From NCBI RefSeq assembly GCF_014904815.1, contig NZ_JACZFR010000016.1, positions 1 to 64,000 on the forward strand: 64,000 nt of DNA. The letters run 5' to 3'. The DNA comes from Microbulbifer taiwanensis (GTDB taxonomy: Bacteria; Pseudomonadota; Gammaproteobacteria; Pseudomonadales; Cellvibrionaceae). The notes beneath the pieces were generated by a model. It worked only from the letters and a program-made list of their open reading frames with translations, searched no databases and was not told the origin of the DNA. The position numbers and the translations under genes were made by a program. Shown one piece after another: positions 46,136-55,749 of this stretch (position 1 is the stretch's first letter; the number at the start of each line of letters is the position of its first letter).

Positions 46136-46234
46136 GACTCGGGACTCGGGACTCGGGGCTCGGGACTCGGGACTCGGGACTCGGGACTCGGGACTCGGGA
46201 CTCGGGACTCGGGACTCGGGACTCGGGACTCGGG
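46136..46234 (+). repeat. 7-bp tandem array (GACTCGG, about 14 copies)
   Basis: An almost perfect heptanucleotide array with one variant unit (GGCTCGG) in the secD-tgt spacer. Its period and copy number match the GGTGGTC array at 18310, but the unit sequence differs. The spacer 45990-46326 holds no supportable gene. Confidence 0.95.
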
Positions 46235-46245
46235 CGATCGTGACC

Positions 46246-46315
46246 TGTAGGAGCTTGCCCTGCAAGCGAACAGCTGCGGAGCTCCGCCCCCATCGCCTGC
46301 AGGCAGGCTCCTACA
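46246..46315. repeat. REP-like inverted pair
   Basis: TGTAGGAGC (46246-46254) and GCTCCTACA (46307-46315) with internal partly complementary GC-rich stems. This is the TGTAGGAGC core of Pseudomonas-type REP sequences. Confidence 0.6.
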
Positions 46316-46326
46316 TCCACCGCACT

Positions 46327-47538
<1,212 letters not shown>

Positions 47539-48579
47539 CTACCAATCGCTGACGTCGGGATTGCGGCCGATCAGCATCGCATCCCCGTAACTGAAGAAAC
47601 GGTACTTTTCTGTCACCGCCTCGCGGTAGGCGTTCATTGCCTGCTCGTAGCCGGCGAAGGCGCTGACCAGCATCAGCAGCGTCGATTCGGGCAGGTGGAA
47701 GTTGGTGATCAGTCGGTCCACCACGCGGAACTTGTAGCCCGGATAGATAAAGATATCCGTCTCCCCCACCGTTGGCCGCAGCTCGCCGCTCGCAGCAGCG
47801 GTCTCCAGTGCGCGCACACTGGTGGTACCCACGGCGATCACCCTGCCACCGCGGGCGCGGCAGTCCGCCACCGCCCGGCACACGGATTCCGGCACATTCA
47901 ACACCTCGCTGTGCATCTTGTGCGCGAAAATGTCGTCCACCCGCACCGGCTGGAAAGTGCCGGCGCCCACGTGGAGGGTTACAAAGGCAGTCTCGACGCC
48001 CTTGCTGCGCAGCGCATCCAGCATCTCATCATCGAAATGCAGCCCCGCCGTCGGTGCGGCCACCGCGCCCGCCTCGCGGCTGTAGACCGTCTGGTAGCGC
48101 TCGCGATCGGAGACCTCGTCGGGCCTGTCGATATAGGGCGGCAGCGGCATATGGCCCAGGCGCTCCAGCACCGGCAGCGCCCCCTCCAGTGGGAAGCGCA
48201 GTTCGAACAGCGCCTCGTGGCGCGCCACCATCTCCAGGGCCGTATTGTCCTCGAGCAATATCTCGCTGCCGGGCTTGGGGGACTTGCTGGAACGGATATG
48301 GGCCAGCGCCCGGTGCTCGTCCAGCACCCGCTCGATCAGTATCTCCAGCCTGCCGCCACTGGCCTTGCGCCCGAACAGGCGCGCTGGTATCACCCGGGTA
48401 TCGTTGAATACCAGCAGGTCGCCGGCATCCACCAGATCGGCCAGCTCGGCAAACTGCCGGTGTTCTATGTCACCACTGGGCCCATCCAAGCACAGCAGGC
48501 GGCTGCCGCGGCGCTCCTTCGCCGGCGCGCGGGCAATCAGTTCATCGGGCAGATCGAAGTGGAAATCCTGGCGGCGCAT
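47539..48579 (-). CDS. queA: S-adenosylmethionine:tRNA ribosyltransferase-isomerase
   Basis: 346 residues. Adds the epoxycyclopentane-forming ribosyl group to preQ1-tRNA. N-terminus [24 protein letters not shown] and central [23 protein letters not shown] are the family signatures, as is [13 protein letters not shown] 48579 ([11 protein letters not shown]). Upstream of tgt in the queuosine pair. Confidence 0.97.
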   Translation of the reverse strand: MRRQDFHFDLPDELIARAPAKERRGSRLLCLDGPSGDIEHRQFAELADLVDAGDLLVFNDTRVIPARLFGRKASGGRLEILIERVLDEHRALAHIRSSKSPKPGSEILLEDNTALEMVARHEALFELRFPLEGALPVLERLGHMPLPPYIDRPDEVSDRERYQTVYSREAGAVAAPTAGLHFDDEMLDALRSKGVETAFVTLHVGAGTFQPVRVDDIFAHKMHSEVLNVPESVCRAVADCRARGGRVIAVGTTSVRALETAAASGELRPTVGETDIFIYPGYKFRVVDRLITNFHLPESTLLMLVSAFAGYEQAMNAYREAVTEKYRFFSYGDAMLIGRNPDVSDW

Positions 48580-48648
48580 GGCATCAGTTTAGGCGGTCAA
48601 CAGTCGGGCGCGAAGAGTAACGGAAAGCCGCCCCGCCGCCAAATCCGG

Positions 48649-48676
48649 TTGACCGCTAACCGCCCATGGCTATAAT
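48649..48676 (+). promoter_or_regulatory. Promoter of tRNA-Leu
   Basis: TTGACC (48649-48654), 16-nt spacer, TATAAT (48671-48676). The 5' end of the tRNA is 43 nt downstream. Confidence 0.7.
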
Positions 48677-48719
48677 CGTCCCCCTTGTCGAGGCAGCCAA
48701 ACCACAGCCTCGAGCCGCT

Positions 48720-48806
48720 GCCAGAGTGGTGAAATTGGTAGACACGACGGATTCAAAATCCGTTGCCTTCACGGGCGTGCCGGTTCGAGTCCGGCCTCTG
48801 GTACCA
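48720..48806 (+). tRNA. tRNA-Leu (anticodon CAA)
   Basis: 87 nt with a 7-bp acceptor stem (GCCAGAG/CTCTGGT), encoded CCA end, anticodon stem ACGGA/TCCGT around loop TTCAAAA (anticodon CAA, reads UUG), a class-II variable arm and the T-loop GGTTCGAGTCC. Its own promoter and terminator flank it. Confidence 0.97.
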
Positions 48807-48813
48807 AATCGAG

Positions 48814-48839
48814 AAAGCCCGCAAATTGCGGGCTTTTTT
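48814..48839 (+). terminator. Terminator of tRNA-Leu
   Basis: AAAGCCCGCAAATTGCGGGCTTT with a run of T to 48839, 8 nt after the tRNA. Confidence 0.92.
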
Positions 48840-48944
48840 CATTTCAGGCAGCCTTCGGCTGTGCAGAACGGCTGGTCCGGCCGCTCCGGGTATTCACGGC
48901 ACCTTCGGCCCTGCCGTTTTGTATTGGATGCCGGCCCGGGCGAA

Positions 48945-50144
48945 TTAAGACTGCACCGCCACCTGCGCGGCACCCCGCAACGTCAGCACCGACAATCCCA
49001 ACGCCAACAACGCGCAAACCGCGATAGCCGCCACCAGCGGCAGCGGCGTACCGTCGAACACCTGGCTGACAATCACTATCGCCACGGCCCCGAGCAGCAT
49101 CTGCAATGCACCACCCAGCGCCGCCGCGGTGCCGGCAATGGGGCCGTGTTCCTCCAGGGAAAGCACCATCGAGGTCGGGATCACCAGGCCGAGGAAGGCA
49201 TTGGTCACTATCAGCATTCCCACCAACAGCGCAAAATTGTCGTATCCCGCCGCGATCACGCTGCACATCAGTGATGCACTGGCGGCAAAGCCGGCCACCG
49301 CCCAGCGCACCACCACCACCGATCCGAAACGTTCGCCGAGATTGGCGGCGAACTGGCTGGCAGTGAAAAAGCCCAGTGCATTCAGTGCGAAGGCGAGGCT
49401 GAACTGGGTCGGCGTCAGGCCATAGTGGCCCGTATAGAGGAAAGAGGCCGTGGACAGGAAGGCAAAGAAGCTCGACATACCCAGGCCGCCGATCAGGGTC
49501 AGGCCCATGTAGCCGGGATCGCGCAGCAGCGTGGCGAAGGCCCCGGTCATGGCACTGAATTTAAACGGTACCCGCTCCGCCGGCGGCAGTGTCTCCGGCA
49601 GGCCGACGCCGGTGAGCACCATACTGGCGACGGTCGCCAGGGCCACGGCAATGAATACCGACGGCCAGCCGAAGGGGCCTATCAGCGCGCTGCCGGCCAG
49701 CGGCGCCAACATCGGCGAGATGGAAATCACCAGCATCACCGTGGTCATCAGTCGCGTGGCCTCGGTGCCGGTGTAGCGGTCGCGGATCACCGCCCGCGGA
49801 ATGGACATCACCGAGGCGGCGCCGACACCCTGCACAAAGCGCAGTGCGATCAGCCACTCGATACTGGGGGCAAAGGCGCAACCGATGGATGCCAGCGCGA
49901 AGAGCACCAGGCCGAAATAGAGCGGCGGTTTGCGCCCGAACATATCCGAGGCGGGCCCGTAGAACAGCTGGCAGACGCCGAAGGCCACGAAGTAGGACAT
50001 CAGCGTGTACTGGGTGGCCTCCACCGGCGCGCCGAGACTCTCGGCAATCGACGGCAGCGCCGGCAGATACATATCGATCGCAAAGGGGCCCACGCAACTC
50101 AGGAGCCCGAGAATCAACGCCATCCTGACCAGATCCGACTTCAT
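48945..50144 (-). CDS. Bcr/CflA-family drug-efflux MFS transporter
   Basis: 399 residues with 12 predicted helices. The start MKSDLVRMALILGLLSCVGPFAIDMYLPALPSIAESL and the segment GPASDMFGRKPPLYFGLVLFALASIGCAFA are typical of the Bcr/CflA (bicyclomycin/chloramphenicol) efflux family of inner-membrane drug:proton antiporters. ATG 50144 has AGGAAG upstream; the frame to 50171 is rejected. Substrate not predictable. Confidence 0.88.
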   Translation of the reverse strand: MKSDLVRMALILGLLSCVGPFAIDMYLPALPSIAESLGAPVEATQYTLMSYFVAFGVCQLFYGPASDMFGRKPPLYFGLVLFALASIGCAFAPSIEWLIALRFVQGVGAASVMSIPRAVIRDRYTGTEATRLMTTVMLVISISPMLAPLAGSALIGPFGWPSVFIAVALATVASMVLTGVGLPETLPPAERVPFKFSAMTGAFATLLRDPGYMGLTLIGGLGMSSFFAFLSTASFLYTGHYGLTPTQFSLAFALNALGFFTASQFAANLGERFGSVVVVRWAVAGFAASASLMCSVIAAGYDNFALLVGMLIVTNAFLGLVIPTSMVLSLEEHGPIAGTAAALGGALQMLLGAVAIVIVSQVFDGTPLPLVAAIAVCALLALGLSVLTLRGAAQVAVQS

Positions 50145-50704
50145 AACAAACTTCCTATTGCTGAATACCACCCGGCCCTGACTTAGTCATGGAGGAACGC
50201 TCAGGCGTGAAGCGGGATTCTATCAGGATAGAGAGCGTTACCAAGACCCACATATAGGTCAGACTTTGGCGACACTGACGATCTTTGCCATTTCACCTCC
50301 TAAAGATTGAACCAATTCCGGTATGGCCATCCACGTTAGAGTTAGACTTCAGGGCCCGACCAAAGACGTAAAAACAAAACAAGACGGTAGGTATCGGAAT
50401 GAAGTCCCTTCGAGAATCCCCAGACCGCATCCCCACAGCGCCGCGCGCCAGCCGGCCACCTGCCGAAACCCAGTAGACCAATCAGTCAGTCATTAATATC
50501 CAGTATCAGATACAGGGAAATTCGACCTAGTCGTTGAACGTTGCTCGATCACGGACCGCAGTAGCAACCACTGGATCCGTCGCCCCAGGCTGGCGACGGT
50601 ATTGCAGAACAGGTGATCAAGATGCACGACGGACAACTTCCCCAACCGGCAGCGATTTGCACAGTTGCCACCGCCCCCCGCCACACCGCAGGTGGCCGGG
50701 AAAA
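50145..50704. other. Intergenic region without a recognised gene
   Basis: 560 bp. Short open frames exist on both strands, but none has a ribosome-binding site, typical composition or recognisable motif. A stop-bounded stretch at about 50507-50610 on + has codon-like composition but no start. The promoters of the MFS gene and of the glycosyltransferase must lie here. Confidence 0.5.
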
Positions 50705-51808
50705 ATGAACCAGTCCAGACACCGCAGGGTAGCCGCAACCCTGAGACGCTCATTCAACCGTATCTCCAGCCCACCCCACTACCGGGACCTGGGTAACCTG
50801 CTGATCAATATTCTGCTCGGCCGATCGCCGGCTCCGGCAGGGGTGACAGCCGCCGAATCCCGCGGCCACCGGCACCGGGCCGCGGCGGCAAAACCCGAAC
50901 GGGCCCGCCGGCCGCATCCCCAGGTGCGCCCGCGTAAAAAAGCACTGCGGGATCGGGAGCGCCCCAGCCTCAAACGCCCTACCAGGCAGCTGTCCCCCTA
51001 TGCGGCCAACACCCCCTGTTGGGTGATCACCCTGGCCGCGGAAGGTGAGTCGGCGCGCTCGCTGATGACAACCCTGAAAAAACAGCGACTGCCGGCGTGT
51101 ACCATCGCAGGAGTCGACGGCCGCAATGGCGTGCCCACCCTGGAACCGGGCGAGCGCATCGCCAACGCCACCACCCGCTGGCGCCACCTTTGCGAGCTGA
51201 AGAATTCCGAGGTGGGTTGCTACCTGGCGCACCTGCGCGCGATACGCCGGGCCTATGAATCGGGACTGGAACGCGTCTGCATACTCGAGGACGACGTGCA
51301 CCTCGAACCCGAGTTCGGCCGGGTGCTGGCCGAGCTGGAACAGCTGCCGGAAGAGGTGGAGATGGTGCGCCTGATGGGACTCAAGGTGCGCAAACGCAGG
51401 GAAGTCCAGCCGCTCGCGGGCGGCAGCCACCAGCTGGTGCGACCCGAGCGCGGCTGGTGCGGTGCCCAGGGCTACCTGATCAACCGCGCCGGCATGGAAA
51501 AGGTACTGGGCTACGGCAGTCGCATTTTCGAGCCCATAGACAAACTGTTCGACCACTTCTGGCAGTATGACCTGCGCCTCTACGGCGTGGAGCCACATCT
51601 GCTGTGGGAGACGGAACACGAATCGAGTATCCAGAAATCCAATGTGCACAGGGACAGGGTCGCCCCCTGGATCTACTGGCTGCACCCACTGGGCAAACTC
51701 TGGCGCAGCCTGGAGCGGCACTACTATTTGCGCCGGCATGCTGGAGACTTCTACCCGGCGCAGAAACCGCAGGGCAGGACCGGACGAACCGCCAGGATGA
51801 AACGGTAA
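50705..51808 (+). CDS. Glycosyltransferase family 25 (LPS-type)
   Basis: About 367 residues. The conserved core begins CWVITLAAEGESARSLMTTLKKQRLPACTIAGVDGRNG (about residue 100 on), then EVGCYLAHLRAIRRAYESGLERVCILEDDVHLE, with the EDD motif of GT25, and GWCGAQGYLINRAGMEKVL. Such enzymes add galactose or other sugars to lipooligosaccharide. The N-terminal 100 residues are basic, low-complexity and not recognised, so the start (ATG 50705, weak GG upstream) is uncertain. It is isolated from other surface-polysaccharide genes. Confidence 0.8.
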   Translation: MNQSRHRRVAATLRRSFNRISSPPHYRDLGNLLINILLGRSPAPAGVTAAESRGHRHRAAAAKPERARRPHPQVRPRKKALRDRERPSLKRPTRQLSPYAANTPCWVITLAAEGESARSLMTTLKKQRLPACTIAGVDGRNGVPTLEPGERIANATTRWRHLCELKNSEVGCYLAHLRAIRRAYESGLERVCILEDDVHLEPEFGRVLAELEQLPEEVEMVRLMGLKVRKRREVQPLAGGSHQLVRPERGWCGAQGYLINRAGMEKVLGYGSRIFEPIDKLFDHFWQYDLRLYGVEPHLLWETEHESSIQKSNVHRDRVAPWIYWLHPLGKLWRSLERHYYLRRHAGDFYPAQKPQGRTGRTARMKR

Positions 51809-51931
51809 CGCGGCTCAGTCTCTCCAGTATTCCTGCATCTTCAGGTACATGAAAGAGGCCGTCCAACGCTCGAGGTGAATCACCACCGTCACCGCACCCG
51901 GAGGCTGTTAAGCAGAAAGGCAATCGGCATA

Positions 51932-52387
51932 TCAGCGTCGACCCCGAAAAAACGTCCGGACCAGATTACTGGCTTCCTCGGCCATTACACCGGACGCCAC
52001 TTCAATCCTGTGATTGAAGAAATCGGCTTCACTCAAATTCAGACGGCTCTCCACAGCACCGGCGCGGGGCTCGGTAGCGCCGTAAACCAGCCGGCCAACA
52101 CGCGCGTGCACCATGGCGCCGAAACACATGGTGCAGGGCTCAATGGTCACATAGAGGGTGGTCTGCGGCAGGCGGTAATTCTGCATCTCCTCTGCCGCAC
52201 GGCGCAGGGCGATGATCTCCGCGTGGGCACTGGGATCGCAGTTGCCGATCGGGCGGTTGCTGCCCTCGCCGATAATCTTTCCCTCACGCACCAGCACCGC
52301 GCCCACCGGCACCTCGCCGCGCTCGCCGGCAATTTCCGCCAGCTCCAGTGCGCGGCGCATAAATCCGTAATCTCTCGGGGTTGCCAT
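51932..52387 (-). CDS. tadA: tRNA adenosine(34) deaminase
   Basis: 151 residues. Converts A34 to inosine in tRNA-Arg(ACG). Zinc and catalytic residues are H55 and E57 (DPSAHAEIIAL) and C85, C88 (TIEPCTMCFGAM). ATG 52387 (MATPRDYGFMRRALELA). Stands alone between a GT25 gene and rlmA. Confidence 0.95.
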   Translation of the reverse strand: MATPRDYGFMRRALELAEIAGERGEVPVGAVLVREGKIIGEGSNRPIGNCDPSAHAEIIALRRAAEEMQNYRLPQTTLYVTIEPCTMCFGAMVHARVGRLVYGATEPRAGAVESRLNLSEADFFNHRIEVASGVMAEEASNLVRTFFRGRR

Positions 52388-52454
52388 AAATTCCTTCGAT
52401 TATTCGCGACTCCGAAGTGGGACGGGCGGAGTCCCTCCCCGAATATGTGCGCAG

Positions 52455-53258
52455 TCATCTTTTGCTGATCAAACGCCGCACCACGAAGTCCGCCTCCAGC
52501 TTCAGGCTGTCCCGCAACTCCAACTCGCGGCGCACGTCGCTGTTACCCTTCCAGGCGAATGGCGTCATTTTCAGGAAATCCGCGATGGCCTCGCGGCCGT
52601 GCAGCTTGAACGGAAAACAGCAGCGCACCTCCACTTCCGGCGCGAAACCCGCCACCGGCTTGGGCGGTGGATGGCGACGCGGCTCATCGTAGAGAGCCTC
52701 CTTCAGCGGCCACAGGTGCTCGGGCCCCGGCGACACATCCAGCAGCGAGCCGCCCGGGTTCAGCACCCGGCCCATTTCGTCATCCGGGGCCGGCGCGAAG
52801 ATCCGCAGCAGGTGGTCGACGCTGTCCCGCGCCAGCGGCAGTTCGATATTGCTGGCCACTACAAACTGCACGCCGGGCTGGCTTTTCGCCGCCATGCGCA
52901 CACCGGCCTTGGCGATGTCCACGCCGGCCAGCGCCTGTGCCGGCCAGCCTCCGCCCTGCAGCCCGCGGAGATAAAAGCCCTCGCCGCAGCCGATATCCAG
53001 CAGCTGGTGCCCCGGTGCATAGGGCAGCAGGGCCACTATCGCCTCAACAAGTGGCCGGTAGTGGCCCGCCTCGAGAAAGCGCCGCCGCGCCTGCAGCATT
53101 TCCGCCGAATCGCCGGGCTCCTTGCTGCGCTTGCGGTTGACCGGCAGCAGGTTGACGTACCCCTCGCGGGCACAGTCATAGCTGTGCCTGTCGGCGCAGC
53201 GCCAACTACTGTCGCCGAGTTGCAGTGGTAACTGACAGACGGGGCATTGCCAGATCAT
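52455..53258 (-). CDS. rlmA: 23S rRNA (guanine-745-N1)-methyltransferase RlmA
   Basis: 267 residues. The N-terminal zinc-finger (CPVCQLPLQ...CADRHSYDCAREGYVNLLP) recognises rRNA and the SAM motif LLDIGCGEGFYL (about residues 86-97) begins the methyltransferase domain. Its start overlaps the stop of the upstream oxidoreductase gene by 4 nt (ATGA), so translation is coupled. Confidence 0.92.
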   Translation of the reverse strand: MIWQCPVCQLPLQLGDSSWRCADRHSYDCAREGYVNLLPVNRKRSKEPGDSAEMLQARRRFLEAGHYRPLVEAIVALLPYAPGHQLLDIGCGEGFYLRGLQGGGWPAQALAGVDIAKAGVRMAAKSQPGVQFVVASNIELPLARDSVDHLLRIFAPAPDDEMGRVLNPGGSLLDVSPGPEHLWPLKEALYDEPRRHPPPKPVAGFAPEVEVRCCFPFKLHGREAIADFLKMTPFAWKGNSDVRRELELRDSLKLEADFVVRRLISKR

Positions 53259-54889
53259 TCTGTTTCCAAAACTTCGGTATGTACGAATTGCGGGGCCGAC
53301 TGTTTGCCCAGTATCAGGTCCGCGGCTTTTTCCGCGATGGCGATCACCGGTGCATTGGTGTTGCCGCTGATCAGGGTGGGCATTATGGAGGCGTCCACCA
53401 CGCGCAGTCCATCGACACCGTGTACTTTCAACTGCGAATCCACCACGGCGAGTTCATCGGAACCCATTTTGCAGGTGCCCACCGGGTGATAGATGGTCTC
53501 CGCACGGCTGCGGATAAAGCGCTTGATGGATACTTTGCTGCGCAGCGACTTTTCCGGGCTCCACCAGTGCTTGTGGTACTGCTGCAAGCCCGATGTCAGC
53601 AGTATGTCGCGGGCCATCTCAAAGGCCTCCATCATCACTGCCATATCCTCGGGATCACTCAGGTAGTTGGGCTGAATCAATGGTTGCGAGCGCGGATCGC
53701 GGTTGGCCAGGGTAATTTCACCGCGGCTCCTGGGCCTCAGTGCGCAGGCGTGCAGGGAGTAGCCATAACCGCCGAATTTTTTCAGGCCGTGCTCGAACAA
53801 TGGCGCGGAGGAAAAGTGAAACTGGATATCCGGCTGCCCACCGGCGCGGCTGGAGCAGGCAAAACCGCCGGCCTCGGCCACATTGTTGGTGAGCGGACCG
53901 CGGTTGGCGAACAGAAACTCCGGCAGGCGCAGGGCGGTCAGGATTTTCGGCCAGAGGGAGTCGGAAAAGGTGACCGGTTGCGAGGCCTCCACCACCTGGG
54001 TGATATCCAGGTGGTCCTGCAGATTCCCACCGACACCCGGCAGGTGCGCCTGGGGCACTATTCCGTGCTTTTTCAGCTCTGCCTCCGGCCCTATACCGGA
54101 GAGCAGCAGCAGTTGTGGTGACTGTATCGCGCCGGCGCACAGCAATACTTCCTTGTTCGCCAGTATGCGCTTGCCGTTCAATAGCTCCACGCCAGTCACG
54201 CGGTCACCCTTGAACAGCAGGCGCGCGGCCTGGCTGCGGGTGAAAACGCTGAGATTGGGTCTGCTTTTAACCGGGTGCAGGTAGGCCGCTGCCGAGGAAC
54301 AGCGACGGCCGTGTTTCTGAGTCACCTGGTAAAAGCCGACGCCGTTCTGCTGGCTGCCGTTGAAGTCGTTGTTGAGGCGGTGGCCGGCAGACTGGGCCGC
54401 GCGCACGAAGGCAATCCCCGCTTTTGTTTTCCATTTCAGGTCCGATACCGCCAGCGGGCCGTAGCCGCTGTGGTGGGCATCGCTGCCGTGCTCATTGCCC
54501 TCGGACATCAGGAAGTACGGCAACAGGTCGCGCCAGCCCCAACCGGGATTGCCCGCCGCCTCCCAGGCGTCGTAGTCGGCGCCGCTGCCGCGAATGTAGA
54601 GCATCGCATTGATGGAACTGCTGCCCCCCAGGGTGCGCCCGCGCGGCCAGAAGAGACGGCGCCCGTTCAGCTGCTGCTGTGGTTCTGTGTAGTGGTGCAG
54701 GTTGTAGCGCTTGCCGGGCAGCAGGTAGCCGATCCCGGCGGGTATCGAGATCAAGAGGCTGCGATCCACCGGCCCCGCCTCCAGCAGGCAGACGCGGTGC
54801 TGTTCATCGGCGCTGAGCCGGTTGGCGAGCACGCAGCCGGCAGAACCGCCGCCGACGATCACATAGTCGAACACCATTTGACGGGGCAT
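53255..54889 (-). CDS. GMC-family FAD oxidoreductase (choline-dehydrogenase-like)
   Basis: 544 residues. FAD-binding motif FDYVIVGGGSAGCVLANRLS at the N-terminus, GMC signature 1 (GRTLGGSSSINAMLYIRG), signature 2 (GAIQSPQLLLLSGIG) and the C-terminal YHPVGTCKMG with HVDGLRV-type ending (VHGVDGLRVVDASIMPTLISGNTNAP). Oxidises alcohols; relatives include choline and long-chain alcohol dehydrogenases. Without beta genes nearby the alcohol cannot be named. ATG 54889 is chosen, with ATG 54910 possible. Confidence 0.9.
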   Translation of the reverse strand: MPRQMVFDYVIVGGGSAGCVLANRLSADEQHRVCLLEAGPVDRSLLISIPAGIGYLLPGKRYNLHHYTEPQQQLNGRRLFWPRGRTLGGSSSINAMLYIRGSGADYDAWEAAGNPGWGWRDLLPYFLMSEGNEHGSDAHHSGYGPLAVSDLKWKTKAGIAFVRAAQSAGHRLNNDFNGSQQNGVGFYQVTQKHGRRCSSAAAYLHPVKSRPNLSVFTRSQAARLLFKGDRVTGVELLNGKRILANKEVLLCAGAIQSPQLLLLSGIGPEAELKKHGIVPQAHLPGVGGNLQDHLDITQVVEASQPVTFSDSLWPKILTALRLPEFLFANRGPLTNNVAEAGGFACSSRAGGQPDIQFHFSSAPLFEHGLKKFGGYGYSLHACALRPRSRGEITLANRDPRSQPLIQPNYLSDPEDMAVMMEAFEMARDILLTSGLQQYHKHWWSPEKSLRSKVSIKRFIRSRAETIYHPVGTCKMGSDELAVVDSQLKVHGVDGLRVVDASIMPTLISGNTNAPVIAIAEKAADLILGKQSAPQFVHTEVLETE

Positions 54890-54970
54890 ATTGTTTTCTC
54901 TCTTATCCATTCTGCCAAACAGACGGTACACTCGATCGCAGTCATGTCACAGGCCGCGCGGTGCAAACCC

Positions 54971-55654
54971 ATGAGTGATTCCGAATTCAGTGATAAAAAG
55001 ATATTACACAGCTGGCACAGGAATGCCGCACCCTGGATCCGCGCCGTCGACGGCGCCGCCATCGCCAGCCGCAGACTGGTCACGGACGCTGCAATTGTAG
55101 CCGCCGCCCTGGCGCACCGACCCGCCAGCGTGCTGGACATCGGCTGCGGTGAGGGCTGGCTGGCGCGGGAGCTGGCGGCTGAAGGCGTAGAAGTCTGGGG
55201 CATTGACGCGGTAGCGGAACTGGTGGAGGCCGCTCAGAGGCGCGCCGGGCCGCAGGAGCACTACCGGTTGCTCTCCTATGAGGCACTGGCGGCCGGTGAG
55301 CTGCGACAGCGATTCGACCTGCTGGTGTGCAACTTCTCACTGCTGGGAAAAGAGTCGGTGGAGGGATTGTTTACCGCGGCGCGGGAGCTGCTGAACCCCT
55401 GCGGGCACCTGCTTGTACAGACGCTGCATCCGCTGGCCGCCTGTGCCGATGGCGACTACCGCGACGGCTGGCGGCCCGGCTCCTGGGCCGGCTTCAGCGA
55501 AGACTTCAGCGACCCGGCACCCTGGTATTTCCGCACCCTGGAGACCTGGATCGAGATGTTCCAGCGCAATGATATGGCACTGGTGCAGCTGCGGGAGCCT
55601 CTGCACCCGGAGACCGGCAGGCCGGCATCGCTGATTCTGTGCGGGAGGCTTTAG
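54971..55654 (+). CDS. Class I SAM-dependent methyltransferase
   Basis: 227 residues. SAM motif VLDIGCGEGWLARELAAEGVEVWGID (about residues 58-83) and motif II/III (FDLLVCNFSLLGKESVEGL, ELLNPCGHLLVQTLHPLA). Resembles small-molecule methyltransferases such as UbiG-type or unknown ones; the substrate is not predictable. Divergent from the GMC gene. The long open frame to the left is antisense to that gene and is not coding. Confidence 0.82.
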   Translation: MSDSEFSDKKILHSWHRNAAPWIRAVDGAAIASRRLVTDAAIVAAALAHRPASVLDIGCGEGWLARELAAEGVEVWGIDAVAELVEAAQRRAGPQEHYRLLSYEALAAGELRQRFDLLVCNFSLLGKESVEGLFTAARELLNPCGHLLVQTLHPLAACADGDYRDGWRPGSWAGFSEDFSDPAPWYFRTLETWIEMFQRNDMALVQLREPLHPETGRPASLILCGRL

Positions 55655-55668
55655 GGAGGCGGATAATC

Positions 55669-55738
55669 CGATCGCGGCCATAGGCGGACGGACGACCCGC
55701 CGCTCCTGCAGGGTCGGCCGTCCGCCCCTGGCCGCGGT
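55669..55738. repeat. GATCGCGGCCA palindromic repeat
   Basis: CGCGGCCATAGGCGGACGG and CCGTCCGCCCCTGGCCGCG form arms of an inverted repeat about 70 bp long between the convergent methyltransferase and GH20 genes. A half-copy is at 12121. Confidence 0.7.
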
Positions 55739-55749
55739 AGATGTCGGGA

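Noticed and set aside
46136..46234. Repeat peptide gene (PSPESRV) near secD
   Set aside because: Same reasoning: the heptanucleotide array opens several frames at once, with no start signals.
48720..48940. tRNA-Leu as an integration site for a genomic island
   Set aside because: No integrase, no duplicated tRNA 3' end and ordinary housekeeping genes on both sides.
54275..54970. N-terminal extension of the methyltransferase gene
   Set aside because: Antisense to the GMC oxidoreductase; domain similarity begins only after ATG 54971.
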